Positions 55,017 to 64,000 of a stretch of DNA of 64,000 nt are shown in pieces; position 1 is the stretch's first letter, and each line of letters begins with the position of its first letter. The notes beneath the pieces are model-generated. The model saw only the letters and a list, made by a program, of their open reading frames with translations, was not told where the DNA came from and did not search any database. The position numbers were made by a program, and so were the translations under genes. The stretch covers positions 62,001-126,000 of the forward strand of contig NZ_JAHKRS010000004.1 in the NCBI RefSeq assembly GCF_018863235.1. The letters run 5' to 3'. The DNA is from Pseudomaricurvus albidus (GTDB lineage: Bacteria > Pseudomonadota > Gammaproteobacteria > Pseudomonadales > Cellvibrionaceae).

Positions 55017-55976
55017 TTATTCGACAGTGTATGGCTGTGGCAGGCGTTCCAGAGCATCCTCTGCAGAATCGGCTTCGTCTCGACTCAGCGACAGATTGCC
55101 GGATTCAAACGCTTCCTGTGTGACCACGGCCAGCAGGTAGGTACGACCCTCCTGGGCTACGGCGTTGACCACGTTACCAACGCTTTGCTTTTCGCCATCG
55201 CGTATTTTATCCCCAGAGTAAACATCGACACCGGGGGCGATTTCTTGAGAAGAATTTGTCGCCAGCAGGTACATGTGGCGTTTGAGCTTGCCCTTATAGT
55301 GCATTCGGGCCACGATTTCCTGTCCTGTATAGCAGCCTTTCTTGAAATTAATCCCCTGAATGGCCGGAGTTTGCAGGTTCAGCAATTGTGGCAGGAACTC
55401 CTCAACCGTTGCGGCCACAACCCAGCCTCGACCGGCTTGAATATCTTGCATCTGCCAGGGGGTAGGGTCTTCACTGATGGTAATCTGGCTAAATGCAGTG
55501 GGTAGGTCCGAATCCACCGGAAGCCAGCATTCTACGCGATCTTCGCTTAATTTCAGGAAGATGCCCTGATTGTGTTGGATGACGGTATGGCTTTCGGTAA
55601 AAGAAAGTCCGAGTTGTTGGGTCAGCCAGTCCTCGGAACCTTCCCCCTGAATACCGATAAACCGGTACTGACCGGTGATGTCCGTGAGTTTGGCTTTGGA
55701 GAAAACAATGTATTTGCCCAGTGAGGCCTGAAGCGCGGCCTGAGTGTCTTCAGGCAGTCGCAGCAACAGGGTTTCTTCATCTTTTCGGACTGTATCGAAG
55801 TTGGCAACCATGCGGCCTTTTGGGGTGCAGTGCGCGTTGTGTTGCCAGATCTCGGGAGTGCAGCCATTGACGTCGTTGGTAACCTGACCCTGAAGGAATT
55901 TATTGGTGTCGGGTCCCTGAAGTTGTAGCAGGCTCTGCTGTGGTAGTGCGATAAAACGTGGTGTTTCCGGATTCAT
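55017..55976 (-). CDS. ygfZ: YgfZ/GcvT-like folate-dependent iron-sulfur repair protein
   Basis: The 319-residue product has the folate-binding GcvT-like fold and the diagnostic motif KGCYTGQEIVAR with Cys215. YgfZ helps maintain or repair iron-sulfur enzymes such as MiaB. It is divergent from sdhE, as in many gammaproteobacteria. Confidence 0.93.
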   Translation of the reverse strand: MNPETPRFIALPQQSLLQLQGPDTNKFLQGQVTNDVNGCTPEIWQHNAHCTPKGRMVANFDTVRKDEETLLLRLPEDTQAALQASLGKYIVFSKAKLTDITGQYRFIGIQGEGSEDWLTQQLGLSFTESHTVIQHNQGIFLKLSEDRVECWLPVDSDLPTAFSQITISEDPTPWQMQDIQAGRGWVVAATVEEFLPQLLNLQTPAIQGINFKKGCYTGQEIVARMHYKGKLKRHMYLLATNSSQEIAPGVDVYSGDKIRDGEKQSVGNVVNAVAQEGRTYLLAVVTQEAFESGNLSLSRDEADSAEDALERLPQPYTVE

Positions 55977-56151
55977 AAAGTCTTTTACAGAAGATTGGAA
56001 AATTTGCCCAAGCTTACCACAAGAAAGGCTGAGTTCTATTGTGGCTTGAGGGAGATAGTGGTGTGGATCGGTCTTTGTGGCTCGCCGCAGTGGCTGTCAG
56101 ACGGTATAATGCGCCTCCAATTTCTGAACATCGATGTAAGTGGGTTATTTC

Positions 56152-56403
56152 ATGGACAAAAACCGTCTGTTTTGGGCCAGCCGCCGTGGCATGCTGGAGT
56201 TGGATCTGGTATTGCAGCCATTTCTGGAAAATGTCTATGATGGCCTGCCGCAGGAAGACAAAGAGCGGTACTGGGCGCTGATGGACTGTGAAGATCAGGA
56301 TATGTTCAACTGGTTTATTCACCGTCACCAGCCGGAAGACCCCGAAATACAAAGGATTGTAGGGATTGTACGTGCAAATACCGGAATGCAGATCGACTCT
56401 TGA
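56152..56403 (+). CDS. sdhE: Succinate dehydrogenase flavinylation factor SdhE
   Basis: The 83-residue protein has RRGMLELD at about 11-18, containing the RGxxE motif needed for covalent FAD attachment to SdhA and FrdA, and the conserved DMFNWF near 49-54. The ATG at 56152 is chosen by homology over a GTG four codons upstream. A TATAAT at 56105-56110 may be its -10 box. ygfX follows after 31 bases. Confidence 0.92.
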   Translation: MDKNRLFWASRRGMLELDLVLQPFLENVYDGLPQEDKERYWALMDCEDQDMFNWFIHRHQPEDPEIQRIVGIVRANTGMQIDS

Positions 56404-56434
56404 GACTATTCCGAAGGCTCTTTCAGGGAAGGGC

Positions 56435-56962
56435 GTGACACCATCTTCAGGTGACAGCTCTTCTTCCTCCTTTCAGTTCTCCATTATCCGCTCAAGGCAG
56501 GCACTGGCTTGTCATATCGTGGCCACACTTCTGGCTCTGGCGGGTGTTGGACTTTCTTCTCTGACATTACCCTGGTTGGCCCTTTGGCTGTTTAGCCTTC
56601 TGCTGATCAGTTCTTTGGGTGTTGTTAAGCTGCTTTCCCAGTCGAACCTTTACTTTCAGGTGGTTCGTGGCGAGTGCAGCTTGCTGGACAATCCGTCAGG
56701 TGCTGATGATCAAGAGATGGTCGGCAAGAGTAATCCGCTGGTTAACGGACTCAGTTATGGCAGTCGTCGGCCGGTGGACCTGGAGCGAGGCTGGCAGTTA
56801 TCGCCCTGGTTGCTGCAAGTGCGCTACCGACTTCGTGGGCAGCGGCGTTGGCGGTCGCTGCTAGTGTGGCCGGATAGCGCATCCATCGAGGCCAGAAGGC
56901 TTCTGCGGTCCCATGAGGTGTTTGCACGGACGGCCTCAGAGTCGGCCGCCCAGGAGAATTAA
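56435..56962 (+). CDS. ygfX: YgfX-like membrane protein
   Basis: The 175-residue product has two membrane helices (about 27-60) and a soluble tail with [20 protein letters not shown]. This matches YgfX/CptA proteins, the common partner of sdhE. The GTG at 56435 has AGGG six bases upstream and lies after the sdhE stop. Starts at 56366 and 56372 would overlap sdhE. Its stop overlaps that of nadB by four bases. Confidence 0.75.
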   Translation: MTPSSGDSSSSSFQFSIIRSRQALACHIVATLLALAGVGLSSLTLPWLALWLFSLLLISSLGVVKLLSQSNLYFQVVRGECSLLDNPSGADDQEMVGKSNPLVNGLSYGSRRPVDLERGWQLSPWLLQVRYRLRGQRRWRSLLVWPDSASIEARRLLRSHEVFARTASESAAQEN

Positions 56963-58587
56963 CTGCGAACGAAGATTTCCTGACCCGCAAAATTGGTTGG
57001 CACCAGAATGGTATCCCGAGCTACGGATGAGGTGTCCGGGTAATCCAGCGAGTAGTGCAGCCCTCGGCTTTCCCTGCGCTGCATGGCCGAGCGAATAATC
57101 AATTCGGCTACCATGGCCAGATTTCGAAGCTCAATCAGGTCGTTGCCCACCTGATAGTTACTGTAATACTCCTGAATTTCTTTTTGCAGCAGTTTGATGC
57201 GATGGGTTGCCCGTTCAAGGCGTTTTCGAGTGCGGACAATGCCTACGTAGTCCCACATAAAACGGCGCAATTCATCCCAGTTGTGTGAAATCACAACATC
57301 TTCGTCAGAATTGGTCACGCGGGTGGAGTCCCAGGGTTTGGCAGGGCTGGGTGACGGGATAGCATCAAGGTTGGCACGAATATGTTCTGCGGCAGACTGA
57401 GCGTAAACAATGCATTCCAGCAGTGAGTTACTTGCCATCCGGTTTGCGCCATGCAGGCCGGTGAATGAGGTTTCGCCAATGGCGTACAGCTGATCGAGAT
57501 CCGTCTGACCGTAATTATTCACCACGACTCCACCACAGGTGTAATGTGCTGCGGGAACCACAGGAATGGCCTGCCTGGTGATGTCGATACCAAAATCCAG
57601 ACAGCGGGCTTTGACGGTAGGAAAGTGCTCGCTGATAAAGTCGGCCGGTTTGTGGCTGATGTCCAGATACAAACAATCGCTACCCAGCCGTTTCATCTCG
57701 TGGTCGATGGCTCGGGCTACGATGTCCCGGGGGGCAAGCTCACCCCTGGAGTCGAAACGATCCATGAATCGCTCGCCGTTGGGTAGCTTCAGGTGCGCAC
57801 CTTCACCTCGCAGAGCCTCAGTGACCAGAAAAGACCCTGCCTTGGGGTGGTAGAGGCAGGTGGGGTGGAATTGGTTGAATTCCATGTTGGCAATACGGCA
57901 GCCCGCACGCCATGCCATGGCAATACCATCCCCGCTGGCGCTGTCCGGGTTGCTTGAGTACAAGTAGACTTTGCTGGCGCCGCCCGTTGCCAGTATTACA
58001 GCCTTGGCCTGAAAGACATCCACACAATCCTGTTGGCGGTTGTAGACATAGGCTCCGCTGCAGCGCACCTTGCCGGTAGAAGTGTCCGGTTGTGTAATCA
58101 GGTCGACCGCAATGTGGTGTTCGAACACATCCAGATTGGCGTTGGCGTTTACCCGGTCAATCAAGGTACTGTGAACGGCTTTGCCAGTGGCATCGGCGCT
58201 GTGGATAATCCGTCGATGTGTATGACCACCTTCCTGAGTGAGGTGATAATCTGAGCTGGAGCCATCCTGCAGCTTGGTGAAGGACACTCCCTGATCGATC
58301 AGCCACTGGATTGCGGCTTTGCCCCGTTCGACGGTAAATCGAACGCTGTCTTCGTGGCAGAGGCCGGCTCCTGCGTTCAGTGTATCGGCAACGTGGGCCT
58401 CGGTGGTGTCGTTGTCGTCAAGAACTGCGGCAATGCCACCTTGAGCAAACCAGGTCGAGCCCTCGTTGAGAGCGCCTTTACTGAGTACAGCCACTTGAGC
58501 TTTTTCGGCAAGGCTGAGGGCCAGAGTGAGCCCCGCAGCTCCGCTGCCAATGATCAAAACATCATGTTGGTGGTGACGACTACGCAT
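56959..58587 (-). CDS. nadB: L-aspartate oxidase
   Basis: The 542-residue flavoenzyme oxidises L-aspartate to iminoaspartate, the first step of NAD synthesis. It has the FAD motif [40 protein letters not shown], the HPTCLYHP region and RHIHGANRM-type [15 protein letters not shown]. The C-terminal [14 protein letters not shown] is also typical. It is divergent from rpoE, as in Pseudomonas. Confidence 0.95.
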   Translation of the reverse strand: MRSRHHQHDVLIIGSGAAGLTLALSLAEKAQVAVLSKGALNEGSTWFAQGGIAAVLDDNDTTEAHVADTLNAGAGLCHEDSVRFTVERGKAAIQWLIDQGVSFTKLQDGSSSDYHLTQEGGHTHRRIIHSADATGKAVHSTLIDRVNANANLDVFEHHIAVDLITQPDTSTGKVRCSGAYVYNRQQDCVDVFQAKAVILATGGASKVYLYSSNPDSASGDGIAMAWRAGCRIANMEFNQFHPTCLYHPKAGSFLVTEALRGEGAHLKLPNGERFMDRFDSRGELAPRDIVARAIDHEMKRLGSDCLYLDISHKPADFISEHFPTVKARCLDFGIDITRQAIPVVPAAHYTCGGVVVNNYGQTDLDQLYAIGETSFTGLHGANRMASNSLLECIVYAQSAAEHIRANLDAIPSPSPAKPWDSTRVTNSDEDVVISHNWDELRRFMWDYVGIVRTRKRLERATHRIKLLQKEIQEYYSNYQVGNDLIELRNLAMVAELIIRSAMQRRESRGLHYSLDYPDTSSVARDTILVPTNFAGQEIFVRS

Positions 58588-59030
58588 AGTTACAGCCTGA
58601 GACCTGAGCTTGCTTGGAAAAGGCGGGTAGTATATACAGGCATGACGTGAGGTGGTATTGCCTTTTGTCCCCTATATGGCGGCAAAAAGTACGATATACT
58701 TGCCCGAGCTGAGTCAAAGCTGAGCGTATTGTATCTTATTTGAACGCTTGGTGGTTTGTCGTGTAATTCTTTATCGGGTTGATGTGAACTTCCGGCTGCA
58801 ATTGCAGTCTGCTTTTCATCAATCTTCTTATTATGTCGGTCTGTTGGGGGGTCAATTGCGAATTGATTTACAGGCCGTATCAAATTAACGCACTGGGTGT
58901 CTCGACGTTGTTGCCCCGCTGAAAGTGACTGCAAGCGCCATTTGGTGGCGTGTCAGCCAATGTTATCGTTCATGGTGAGTTCAGGACGATAAGTCACAAT
59001 CGGCGAAAATGAGAGGTATTGGAGAACGGA
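58588..59030. other. Intergenic region between nadB and rpoE
   Basis: The gap is 443 bp and holds both divergent promoters. The sigma-E-type promoter of rpoE (58786-58812) is the clear element. The remainder shows no gene. Confidence 0.6.
58786..58812 (+). promoter_or_regulatory. Sigma-E (AlgU)-type promoter of rpoE
   Basis: GAACTT (58786-58791), a 16-base spacer and TCTGC (58808-58812) match the AlgU/RpoE consensus GAACTT-N16-TCtga. It lies about 220 bp before rpoE, implying autoregulation. Confidence 0.8.
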
Positions 59031-59621
59031 ATGACAGCGCAACGTGCGCCAGAAACAGATCAACAGCTGGTGGAGCGGGTCCAGAAAGGTGATAAACGAG
59101 CTTTCGATTTATTGGTCCTGAAATATCAGCACAAGATGATATCGGTGGTGAGTCGGTATATTCACGACTCCCACGAAGTTTATGATGTGGTGCAGGAGGC
59201 CTTTATCAAGGCCTATCGTGCTCTGGGAAACTTCCGTGGCGACAGTCAGTTTTATACCTGGCTGTATCGTATCGCCATTAATACGGCAAAAAACTATCTG
59301 GTGTCCCGTGGTCGTCGGCCGCCGGCTACAGATGTGGATGTCGCTGATGCAGAGTATTACTCGGGCAGCGATTTACTGAAAGATGTGGATACTCCGGAAA
59401 ACAACCTGTTTCGCGATGAGCTAAAGGCTGAAGTCGATCGTGCAATGCGGGAATTGCCGGAGGACCTGCGCACAGCAGTGACTCTGCGCGAGCTCGAGGG
59501 TTTGAGCTATGAAGAGATTGCCGATGTGATGGGTTGTCCGGTCGGAACGGTTCGCTCGAGGATATTTCGGGCGCGGGATGCCATCGATAAGACCATTGCA
59601 CCGCTTATTGACAAAAAATAG
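59031..59621 (+). CDS. rpoE: RNA polymerase sigma factor RpoE/AlgU
   Basis: The 196-residue ECF sigma factor has region 2 (AFDLLVLKYQHKM, DVVQEAFIKAYRALGNFRGD, YTWLYRIAINTAKN) and region 4 (LPEDLRTAVTLRELEGLSYE, CPVGTVRSRIFRARDAID). The match to Pseudomonas AlgU is very close. The ATG at 59031 has GGAG six bases upstream. It heads the envelope-stress operon. Confidence 0.97.
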   Translation: MTAQRAPETDQQLVERVQKGDKRAFDLLVLKYQHKMISVVSRYIHDSHEVYDVVQEAFIKAYRALGNFRGDSQFYTWLYRIAINTAKNYLVSRGRRPPATDVDVADAEYYSGSDLLKDVDTPENNLFRDELKAEVDRAMRELPEDLRTAVTLRELEGLSYEEIADVMGCPVGTVRSRIFRARDAIDKTIAPLIDKK

Positions 59622-59654
59622 TCAAATTTACCGTGTAAAAGATGAATGAAGTGT

Positions 59655-59681
59655 GAACTTTATCCGGAAGGGGCAGTCATA
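59655..59681 (+). promoter_or_regulatory. Second sigma-E-type promoter, before mucA
   Basis: GAACTT (59655-59660), a 16-base spacer and TCATA (59677-59681) lie in the rpoE-mucA gap. The -35 is perfect and the -10 is a fair match. It could drive mucA independently of rpoE. Confidence 0.55.
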
Positions 59682-59698
59682 AAGGCGTGACCGTTGAA

Positions 59699-59753
59699 AA
59701 GATCCCTCAGGATCTTGTAGATTGAGCCTTCGGAGAAGTATGTGATCTCCGGT
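59699..59753 (+). other. Intercistronic hairpins before mucA
   Basis: AAGATCC-CTCA-GGATCTT forms a perfect 7-bp stem. A second stem, GGAGA / TCTCC, follows at about 59731-59750. They lie between the candidate promoter and mucA, so they would be in the mucA leader. Confidence 0.5.
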
Positions 59754-59851
59754 ACTACTCAGCGGTTGATGTGGTTATTGGTTCCTTTTTTAGTGTCATC
59801 TGTCTAGCAGATGGCGTGGTAAAAGTACGAATTGAGAGCGAAACGATCAGC

Positions 59852-60577
59852 ATGGCAGAACATTCGAATCATAAGCAGCGTGTAGCAGGCATGGCAGAGT
59901 CCGTATCGGCCCTGGTCGATGGCGAAGTATCTGAAATGGAGCTTCACCGTGTTTTGAAAGCTTCTGAAACAGACGAGGGTGTCCGTGAGACCTGGAGTCG
60001 TTATCAGTTGATCAGTTCCTCACTGCGCAATGATACGCCTTCCCAGCCAATGATCGATCTTTCGGCGGCCATCCGTGAAGCGATAGATGGCGAAGAGGCT
60101 TATGAGTCCATCCCCCAAGCATCCAATGATGCATCCTGGTTGCGCCGTGTTGGTCAAAATATCGGTAAGTTGGGAGTCGCGGCATCGGTTGCTGCGGTGA
60201 TGGTGGTGACGTCTCAAATGGTCAATTTTACGGGTGATCCTGCTCCGCAGATGGCCGACGCCTCTGAGAGCGGCTCGCCTTCCGTGAAAACATCTCAGGA
60301 TTTACTCACTCCCAATCCCGCTCTGCCTGCTGGCTTTGGCGGTCCGTCCGTTAGCGCGCGCACTGTCAGCGCCCACCCTCAGATGCCTGTTCAGGAGGCT
60401 GATACCCGCTACTATCCAGTTGTAAAACGAGCACAGGGTACGTACTCTGAGTCGCCTGCACCAGAAGTTCAGGCCTATCTGCAGCGTGTCATGGAAGTTC
60501 ATGCGGCTCACGCGGCCATGAACAGTGGTCGAGGCATGCTGCCTTACGCCCGGGTGCCAGCCGAGATCAGTGAATAA
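59852..60577 (+). CDS. mucA: Anti-sigma-E factor MucA/RseA
   Basis: The 241-residue product has the cytoplasmic sigma-binding domain (SVSALVDGEVSEMELHRVLK, RETWSRYQLISSSLRND), one membrane helix (about 112-127, GVAASVAAVMVVTSQMV) and a periplasmic domain ending near VQAYLQRVMEVHAAHA. It holds RpoE inactive until cleaved. The ATG at 59852 is a choice among in-frame starts, as ribosome sites are weak. One at 59891 is also possible. Confidence 0.9.
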   Translation: MAEHSNHKQRVAGMAESVSALVDGEVSEMELHRVLKASETDEGVRETWSRYQLISSSLRNDTPSQPMIDLSAAIREAIDGEEAYESIPQASNDASWLRRVGQNIGKLGVAASVAAVMVVTSQMVNFTGDPAPQMADASESGSPSVKTSQDLLTPNPALPAGFGGPSVSARTVSAHPQMPVQEADTRYYPVVKRAQGTYSESPAPEVQAYLQRVMEVHAAHAAMNSGRGMLPYARVPAEISE

Positions 60578-60731
60578 GTCCGATTGATTATTCCCGAGAC
60601 TCAGGATTTGTGCGGGCTGCCTGTAAATATTGGTGTGGATTTGCGGTCAGAAGTTGCCAGGTGTAGTCATTTTTAGTGCGTGTTTGGCGTATACTTCATT
60701 TCCTTTACTGCCCGTTGCGACCTAACCACTC

Positions 60732-60751
60732 TTTATCAAGTAATTGATAAA
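60732..60751. promoter_or_regulatory. Palindrome before mucB
   Basis: TTTATCAA-GTAA-TTGATAAA is a perfect 8-bp inverted repeat with a 4-base centre. It lies about 45 bases before the mucB start. It may be an operator or a small leader hairpin. Confidence 0.4.
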
Positions 60752-60796
60752 CTTTGGATGTAAGAGATAAGGTCACCGGTCGTTCCTTTGTTAACA

Positions 60797-61831
60797 ATGC
60801 TGTTCCAACCACATATGTCTGTAATCGCGCCAAGGTTTTTGTCAATTTTTCTATTAGGGGTCCTGATTGTGACCTCAGTGCTGTCTTCACGAGTAGTGGC
60901 CGCTCAGGAGTCTGTGGTGGTGTCCGGGCTTTTATCCGAGATGTCCAGGGCTTTGAGGGAAAAAGATTACCGTGGTCTGTTCACTTATGAATTTGGTGGC
61001 GCGTTACAGACTCTGCGGGTCACTCACCGGGTTATGGATGGTGAAGAATACGAAAATGTTGAGTTTCTGAATGGCCCATCACGTCGAGTCGAACGAAACG
61101 GTCGTAATGTGGAGTGCCTTTCTGCCGCTGATCAGGTCTTGAGGGGCATGTTTCCAGCTATAGACGGCAATATCGCAAACAATTACAAGGGGCTTCAACA
61201 GCATTATCAGTTTTATATTCGGGATGATGAGCGTATTGCGGGTCGCCTGGCTACCGTGCTACAAATTGTCCCTCGTGATGACTATCGTTACGGATACACC
61301 CTTTCTATTGATAAGCAGACCTACCTTCCCCTGGGTTCCATGACATTCACTTCAAGGCGAAAGGTGTTGGAACGTTTACAGTTTGCCAGTCTGGATTTGG
61401 ATGTCGATGACAGTTGGGTTGGTGCAGTTGGTGCAACCTCAGACATTCAAAGACCTGAGTTTGAGCCTTGCGAGTCAAACCCGGAGCCACAGGGTTGGTC
61501 TTTGGGCTGGATGCCGGCGGGCTTTGTGCCTGCGGGAGCTTCAAGGTTGATTGATGTGGGCGATGTGCAGTTGTATACGGATGGATTGTCTGCGTTCTCG
61601 GTGTTTCTCGAGCCAATGGGCAAAAACGTTGCGGCGCAGGGCAAGGCTCAGCGCGGGGCAACTGTTGCTTATATGCAGCAACACGTTTTCAATGGCAAGG
61701 CCTACACCGTTACTGTGGTGGGAGAGATTCCCGCCATTACTGCACAGCGAATTGCGGGATCTCTTCAATTTCAGTTTGATCCCGTACAACCGCCACTCCC
61801 TCAAACTATCCCGTCTCAACCTCCGTCTTAA
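60797..61831 (+). CDS. mucB: Periplasmic regulator MucB/RseB
   Basis: The 344-residue product has a signal peptide (cleavage near VVAAQ). Its large lipid-sensing domain shows YRGLFTYEFGGALQTLRVTH and ERLQFASLDLD. The small C-terminal MucA-binding domain shows GWSLGWMPAGFVP, QLYTDGLSAFSVFLEP and YTVTVVGEIPA. It shields MucA from cleavage until lipopolysaccharide or lipid signals arrive. The start is chosen among 60788, 60797 and 60815; none has a strong ribosome site. Confidence 0.9.
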   Translation: MLFQPHMSVIAPRFLSIFLLGVLIVTSVLSSRVVAAQESVVVSGLLSEMSRALREKDYRGLFTYEFGGALQTLRVTHRVMDGEEYENVEFLNGPSRRVERNGRNVECLSAADQVLRGMFPAIDGNIANNYKGLQQHYQFYIRDDERIAGRLATVLQIVPRDDYRYGYTLSIDKQTYLPLGSMTFTSRRKVLERLQFASLDLDVDDSWVGAVGATSDIQRPEFEPCESNPEPQGWSLGWMPAGFVPAGASRLIDVGDVQLYTDGLSAFSVFLEPMGKNVAAQGKAQRGATVAYMQQHVFNGKAYTVTVVGEIPAITAQRIAGSLQFQFDPVQPPLPQTIPSQPPS

Positions 61832-61851
61832 GCGTTTACAGGTAATACCAG

Positions 61852-62334
61852 GTGATTACTGAAACAGGCCGCATTGTAGCTATCGACAAGCAGTGTTTAT
61901 GGGTGGAAACCATTCAGCGTTCCACTTGTGAGTCTTGTTCTGCAGAAAAGGGCTGTGGTCAGAGTCTGGTTGCCAAATGGGGCGGGAAAACCAGTTTTAT
62001 TCGAGTGCTGCTGGAAGGGCGTGATCCTGCCGCCTACGAAGTGCACGACGAGGTTACGATAGGCATTCCCGATGCGGTGGTGGCCAACGGATCCCTGCTG
62101 GTTTACCTGACTCCTCTGGTGGCCATGATGGCCGCAATATTTATGGCTGAATGGGCTGGTTTTGAGGAGGCGGGTGTGATTGTGGGCGCAGCTCTGGGGC
62201 TTGTCCTGGGAGGGGTTGCAGTGCGTTGGCACAGCTATCAGTATCGGAATGATCGCCGCGTTCAGCCCGTTCTGATGGATGGACATGAGCCGGTGCAGTG
62301 GGCGTCTCCAGTCCAGTCCAAAGACAATTTATAA
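61852..62334 (+). CDS. rseC: RseC/MucC-family membrane protein
   Basis: The 160-residue product has a cytoplasmic cysteine cluster, Cys26, Cys29 and Cys35 in STCESCSAEKGCG. Two membrane helices follow (about 79-100 and 106-124). RseC is tied to sigma-E control and to SoxR-reducing complexes. The GTG at 61852 has AGGT eight bases upstream. It follows mucB by 20 bases. Confidence 0.9.
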   Translation: MITETGRIVAIDKQCLWVETIQRSTCESCSAEKGCGQSLVAKWGGKTSFIRVLLEGRDPAAYEVHDEVTIGIPDAVVANGSLLVYLTPLVAMMAAIFMAEWAGFEEAGVIVGAALGLVLGGVAVRWHSYQYRNDRRVQPVLMDGHEPVQWASPVQSKDNL

Positions 62335-62438
62335 CAATAATACTTTAAAGGTGCGTAACTGGGCTGTGTTGTTCTCGGCTTTGGCGCTGATCAATACAGT
62401 TCCTGGGAACTTGGTTCTTCTGGTAAAGGAAATTGTTG

Positions 62439-63830
62439 ATGAAGTTAATACGCTTTTGTATGCCAGTGGTTTTGCTGGTGATGAGTGTCGGAACTCAGGC
62501 ATATAGTGGTTTACCTGAATTTACCGACTTGATTGAGTCTGCCTCTCCGGCAGTTGTGAAAATCAATACTGTTGAGCGCGTCAACAGTCGCCGCGGGCAG
62601 CTGGTTTTGCCTCAGGGGCGTCAGGATATCCCGGATATTTTCCGCCATTTATTTGAGCCGCGGAATATGCCGCAGCGCAATGTCCAATCCATGGGGTCGG
62701 GTTTTATTGTCTCCGAAGATGGTTATATTCTGACCAATAATCATGTGGTGGACGGGGCTGATGACATTCAGGTGCGCTTGATTGATCGCCGTGAATACAC
62801 TGCCAAAGTGATCGGCACGGATGAGCGCTCCGATCTCGCGCTGCTGAAAATCGATGAGACGGGATTACCTACCCTTAAGTTTGCCAGGGATGATGATCTG
62901 AAGGTCGGGCAGTGGGTCTTGGCTATTGGGTCCCCATTTGGTCTGGATTTCTCTGCCAGTGCGGGTATTGTCAGCGCCATTGGCCGCAGCATTCCCAGTG
63001 ACAAGCACGAAAACTATGTCCCGTTCATTCAAACCGATGTGGCGATTAACCCCGGTAATTCCGGCGGTCCATTATTCAATCTCGACGGTCAGGTGGTTGG
63101 CATTAATTCCCAGATTTATACCCGTTCAGGCGGCTCCATAGGTCTGTCTTTTGCGATACCGAGCAGTGTTGCCCGGGAAGTTGTTGAGCAATTGAAAGAA
63201 AAAGGGCGCGTTGACCGCGGATGGTTGGGGGTCGTGATTCAGGAGGTTGATCGAGATCTGGCGGCATCATTCGGTCTGAAGAAGCCAATGGGTGCGCTGG
63301 TGGCACAAATGGATCCTGAAGGTCCCGCCGCCAGGGCTGGACTGGAAGTGGGGGATGTCATTACCCGCTTTGATGGCACCGTGATTAACCGCTCAGGGGA
63401 TTTGCCCCATGCAGTGGGTGTAACGGCGCCGGGTGACCGGGTCCCTGTCGAATTGATGCGCGAAGGTAAAAAGAAAAGCATCATGGTCACCGTGGGCACA
63501 CTGGGGGGTGATGAGGCACAGGTAACTCGTAACGATCCACAGGTTGACGGTGGTCGCCTGGGGTTGGTTGTTCAGAAACTGGATCCCCAGATGATGCAGG
63601 ACTGGCAGTTACCCGGAGGCGTTGTGGTTGAGCAGGTCGTTCCAGGGCAGCCGGGGGCCAGATCGGGCTTGAGGCCGGGAGATGTCATTGTCCAGCTGGG
63701 GTATAACGCTGTGAATACCGTGGAGGATTACCGTAAGGTAGTTGCTGCCTTGCCGGCCAATAGCCTGCTCCCCATTCGTATTTACCGGCATGGACGAGCG
63801 CTGTTCCGCACCATATCCATCCCCAACTAA
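62439..63830 (+). CDS. mucD: Periplasmic serine protease MucD (DegP/Do family)
   Basis: The 463-residue protease has a signal peptide (cleavage near TQAYS), a trypsin-like domain and two PDZ domains (about 255-345 and 360-460). The catalytic triad is His102 in NNHVVDG, Asp132 in RSDLALL and Ser208 in GNSGGPL. It degrades misfolded periplasmic proteins and dampens AlgU signalling. The ATG at 62439 has AAAGGA eight bases upstream. It ends the operon. Confidence 0.95.
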   Translation: MKLIRFCMPVVLLVMSVGTQAYSGLPEFTDLIESASPAVVKINTVERVNSRRGQLVLPQGRQDIPDIFRHLFEPRNMPQRNVQSMGSGFIVSEDGYILTNNHVVDGADDIQVRLIDRREYTAKVIGTDERSDLALLKIDETGLPTLKFARDDDLKVGQWVLAIGSPFGLDFSASAGIVSAIGRSIPSDKHENYVPFIQTDVAINPGNSGGPLFNLDGQVVGINSQIYTRSGGSIGLSFAIPSSVAREVVEQLKEKGRVDRGWLGVVIQEVDRDLAASFGLKKPMGALVAQMDPEGPAARAGLEVGDVITRFDGTVINRSGDLPHAVGVTAPGDRVPVELMREGKKKSIMVTVGTLGGDEAQVTRNDPQVDGGRLGLVVQKLDPQMMQDWQLPGGVVVEQVVPGQPGARSGLRPGDVIVQLGYNAVNTVEDYRKVVAALPANSLLPIRIYRHGRALFRTISIPN

Positions 63831-63850
63831 GTCTCTCCAGAACCCCGTCC

Positions 63851-63879
63851 ATTTGAGGCGCTGTCATGGCGCCTCAAAT
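63851..63879 (+). terminator. Hairpin after mucD
   Basis: ATTTGAGGCGC and GCGCCTCAAAT form a perfect 11-bp stem with a 7-base loop, 20 bases after the mucD stop. No long U tract follows, so termination strength is uncertain. Confidence 0.6.
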
Positions 63880-64000
63880 GTAAATACGGTAGACTTCTCT
63901 CCCTTTTGACTTGGCTCAACTTAACCGCTTTCATGGTCTGCCTGAAGCGGCCTGTTTGGCCAGGTTTGACTTATTTTATTGACGAGTAGTTGACCATACT

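Overview
The window is a contiguous piece of a gammaproteobacterial chromosome of moderate GC. Three blocks place it near Pseudomonadales in the broad sense (Pseudomonas, Cellvibrionales and Oceanospirillales relatives): the divergent nadB / rpoE(algU)-mucA-mucB-rseC-mucD cluster, the rnm-yciO-scpA-scpB-rluB block, and the divergent fpr/finR pair. The species cannot be resolved from the sequence alone. I saw no rRNA or tRNA gene, CRISPR array, prophage or intact insertion sequence. Most of the window is ordinary core chromosome, with two catabolic islands.

Layout. 0-8 kb: a DUF58/TgpA transglutaminase pair, the ammonium channel amt, an MFS transporter and a lipoprotein phospholipase D. 8-14.3 kb: a minus-strand run with a TrmH-type methyltransferase, a Rossmann/DUF2520 protein, a CBS protein, an unusual pdxJ, a periplasmic cyclophilin, a YgiM-like SH3 protein, YciI and a VC0807-like membrane protein. 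14.3-19.4 kb: rnm-yciO-scpA-scpB-rluB. 19.4-22.4 kb: an HPP membrane protein, a YebC-family protein and a YdjM-like protein, all on the minus strand. 22.4-28.1 kb: a divergent XRE/MmyB-type regulator facing an operon of acyl-CoA dehydrogenase, MaoC hydratase, SDR and thiolase, which reads as an R-specific beta-oxidation module. 28.4-35.6 kb: an orphan solute-binding protein, alkaline phosphatase, hrpB, a lipid A acyltransferase and a nitroreductase. 35.8-40.3 kb: prfB with its programmed +1 frameshift, lysS, a thioesterase and an unknown protein.

40.4-45.4 kb is the most interesting accessory block. A secreted alpha/beta hydrolase with the lipase box of medium-chain-length polyhydroxyalkanoate (PHA) depolymerases is transcribed away from an intracellular alpha/beta hydrolase and a TonB-dependent receptor. 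The promoter gap between them holds two mirror-image palindromes that look like paired operators. A TetR regulator abuts the secreted hydrolase. I read this as a candidate polyester-scavenging locus. The R-specific beta-oxidation operon about 15 kb away could process (R)-3-hydroxyacyl monomers. That link is inference.

45.4-58.6 kb is housekeeping: fpr/finR, a DUF3581 protein, a small gene pair ending in a SUKH/SMI1-KNR4 protein, rapA, a tandem pterin-synthase-like protein, ung, an HDOD protein, ygfZ, sdhE-ygfX and nadB. A degraded inverted-repeat element lies at 49.2 kb. 58.6-63.9 kb is the envelope-stress operon. It carries a clear sigma-E-type promoter before rpoE and a second one in an unusually long rpoE-mucA gap.
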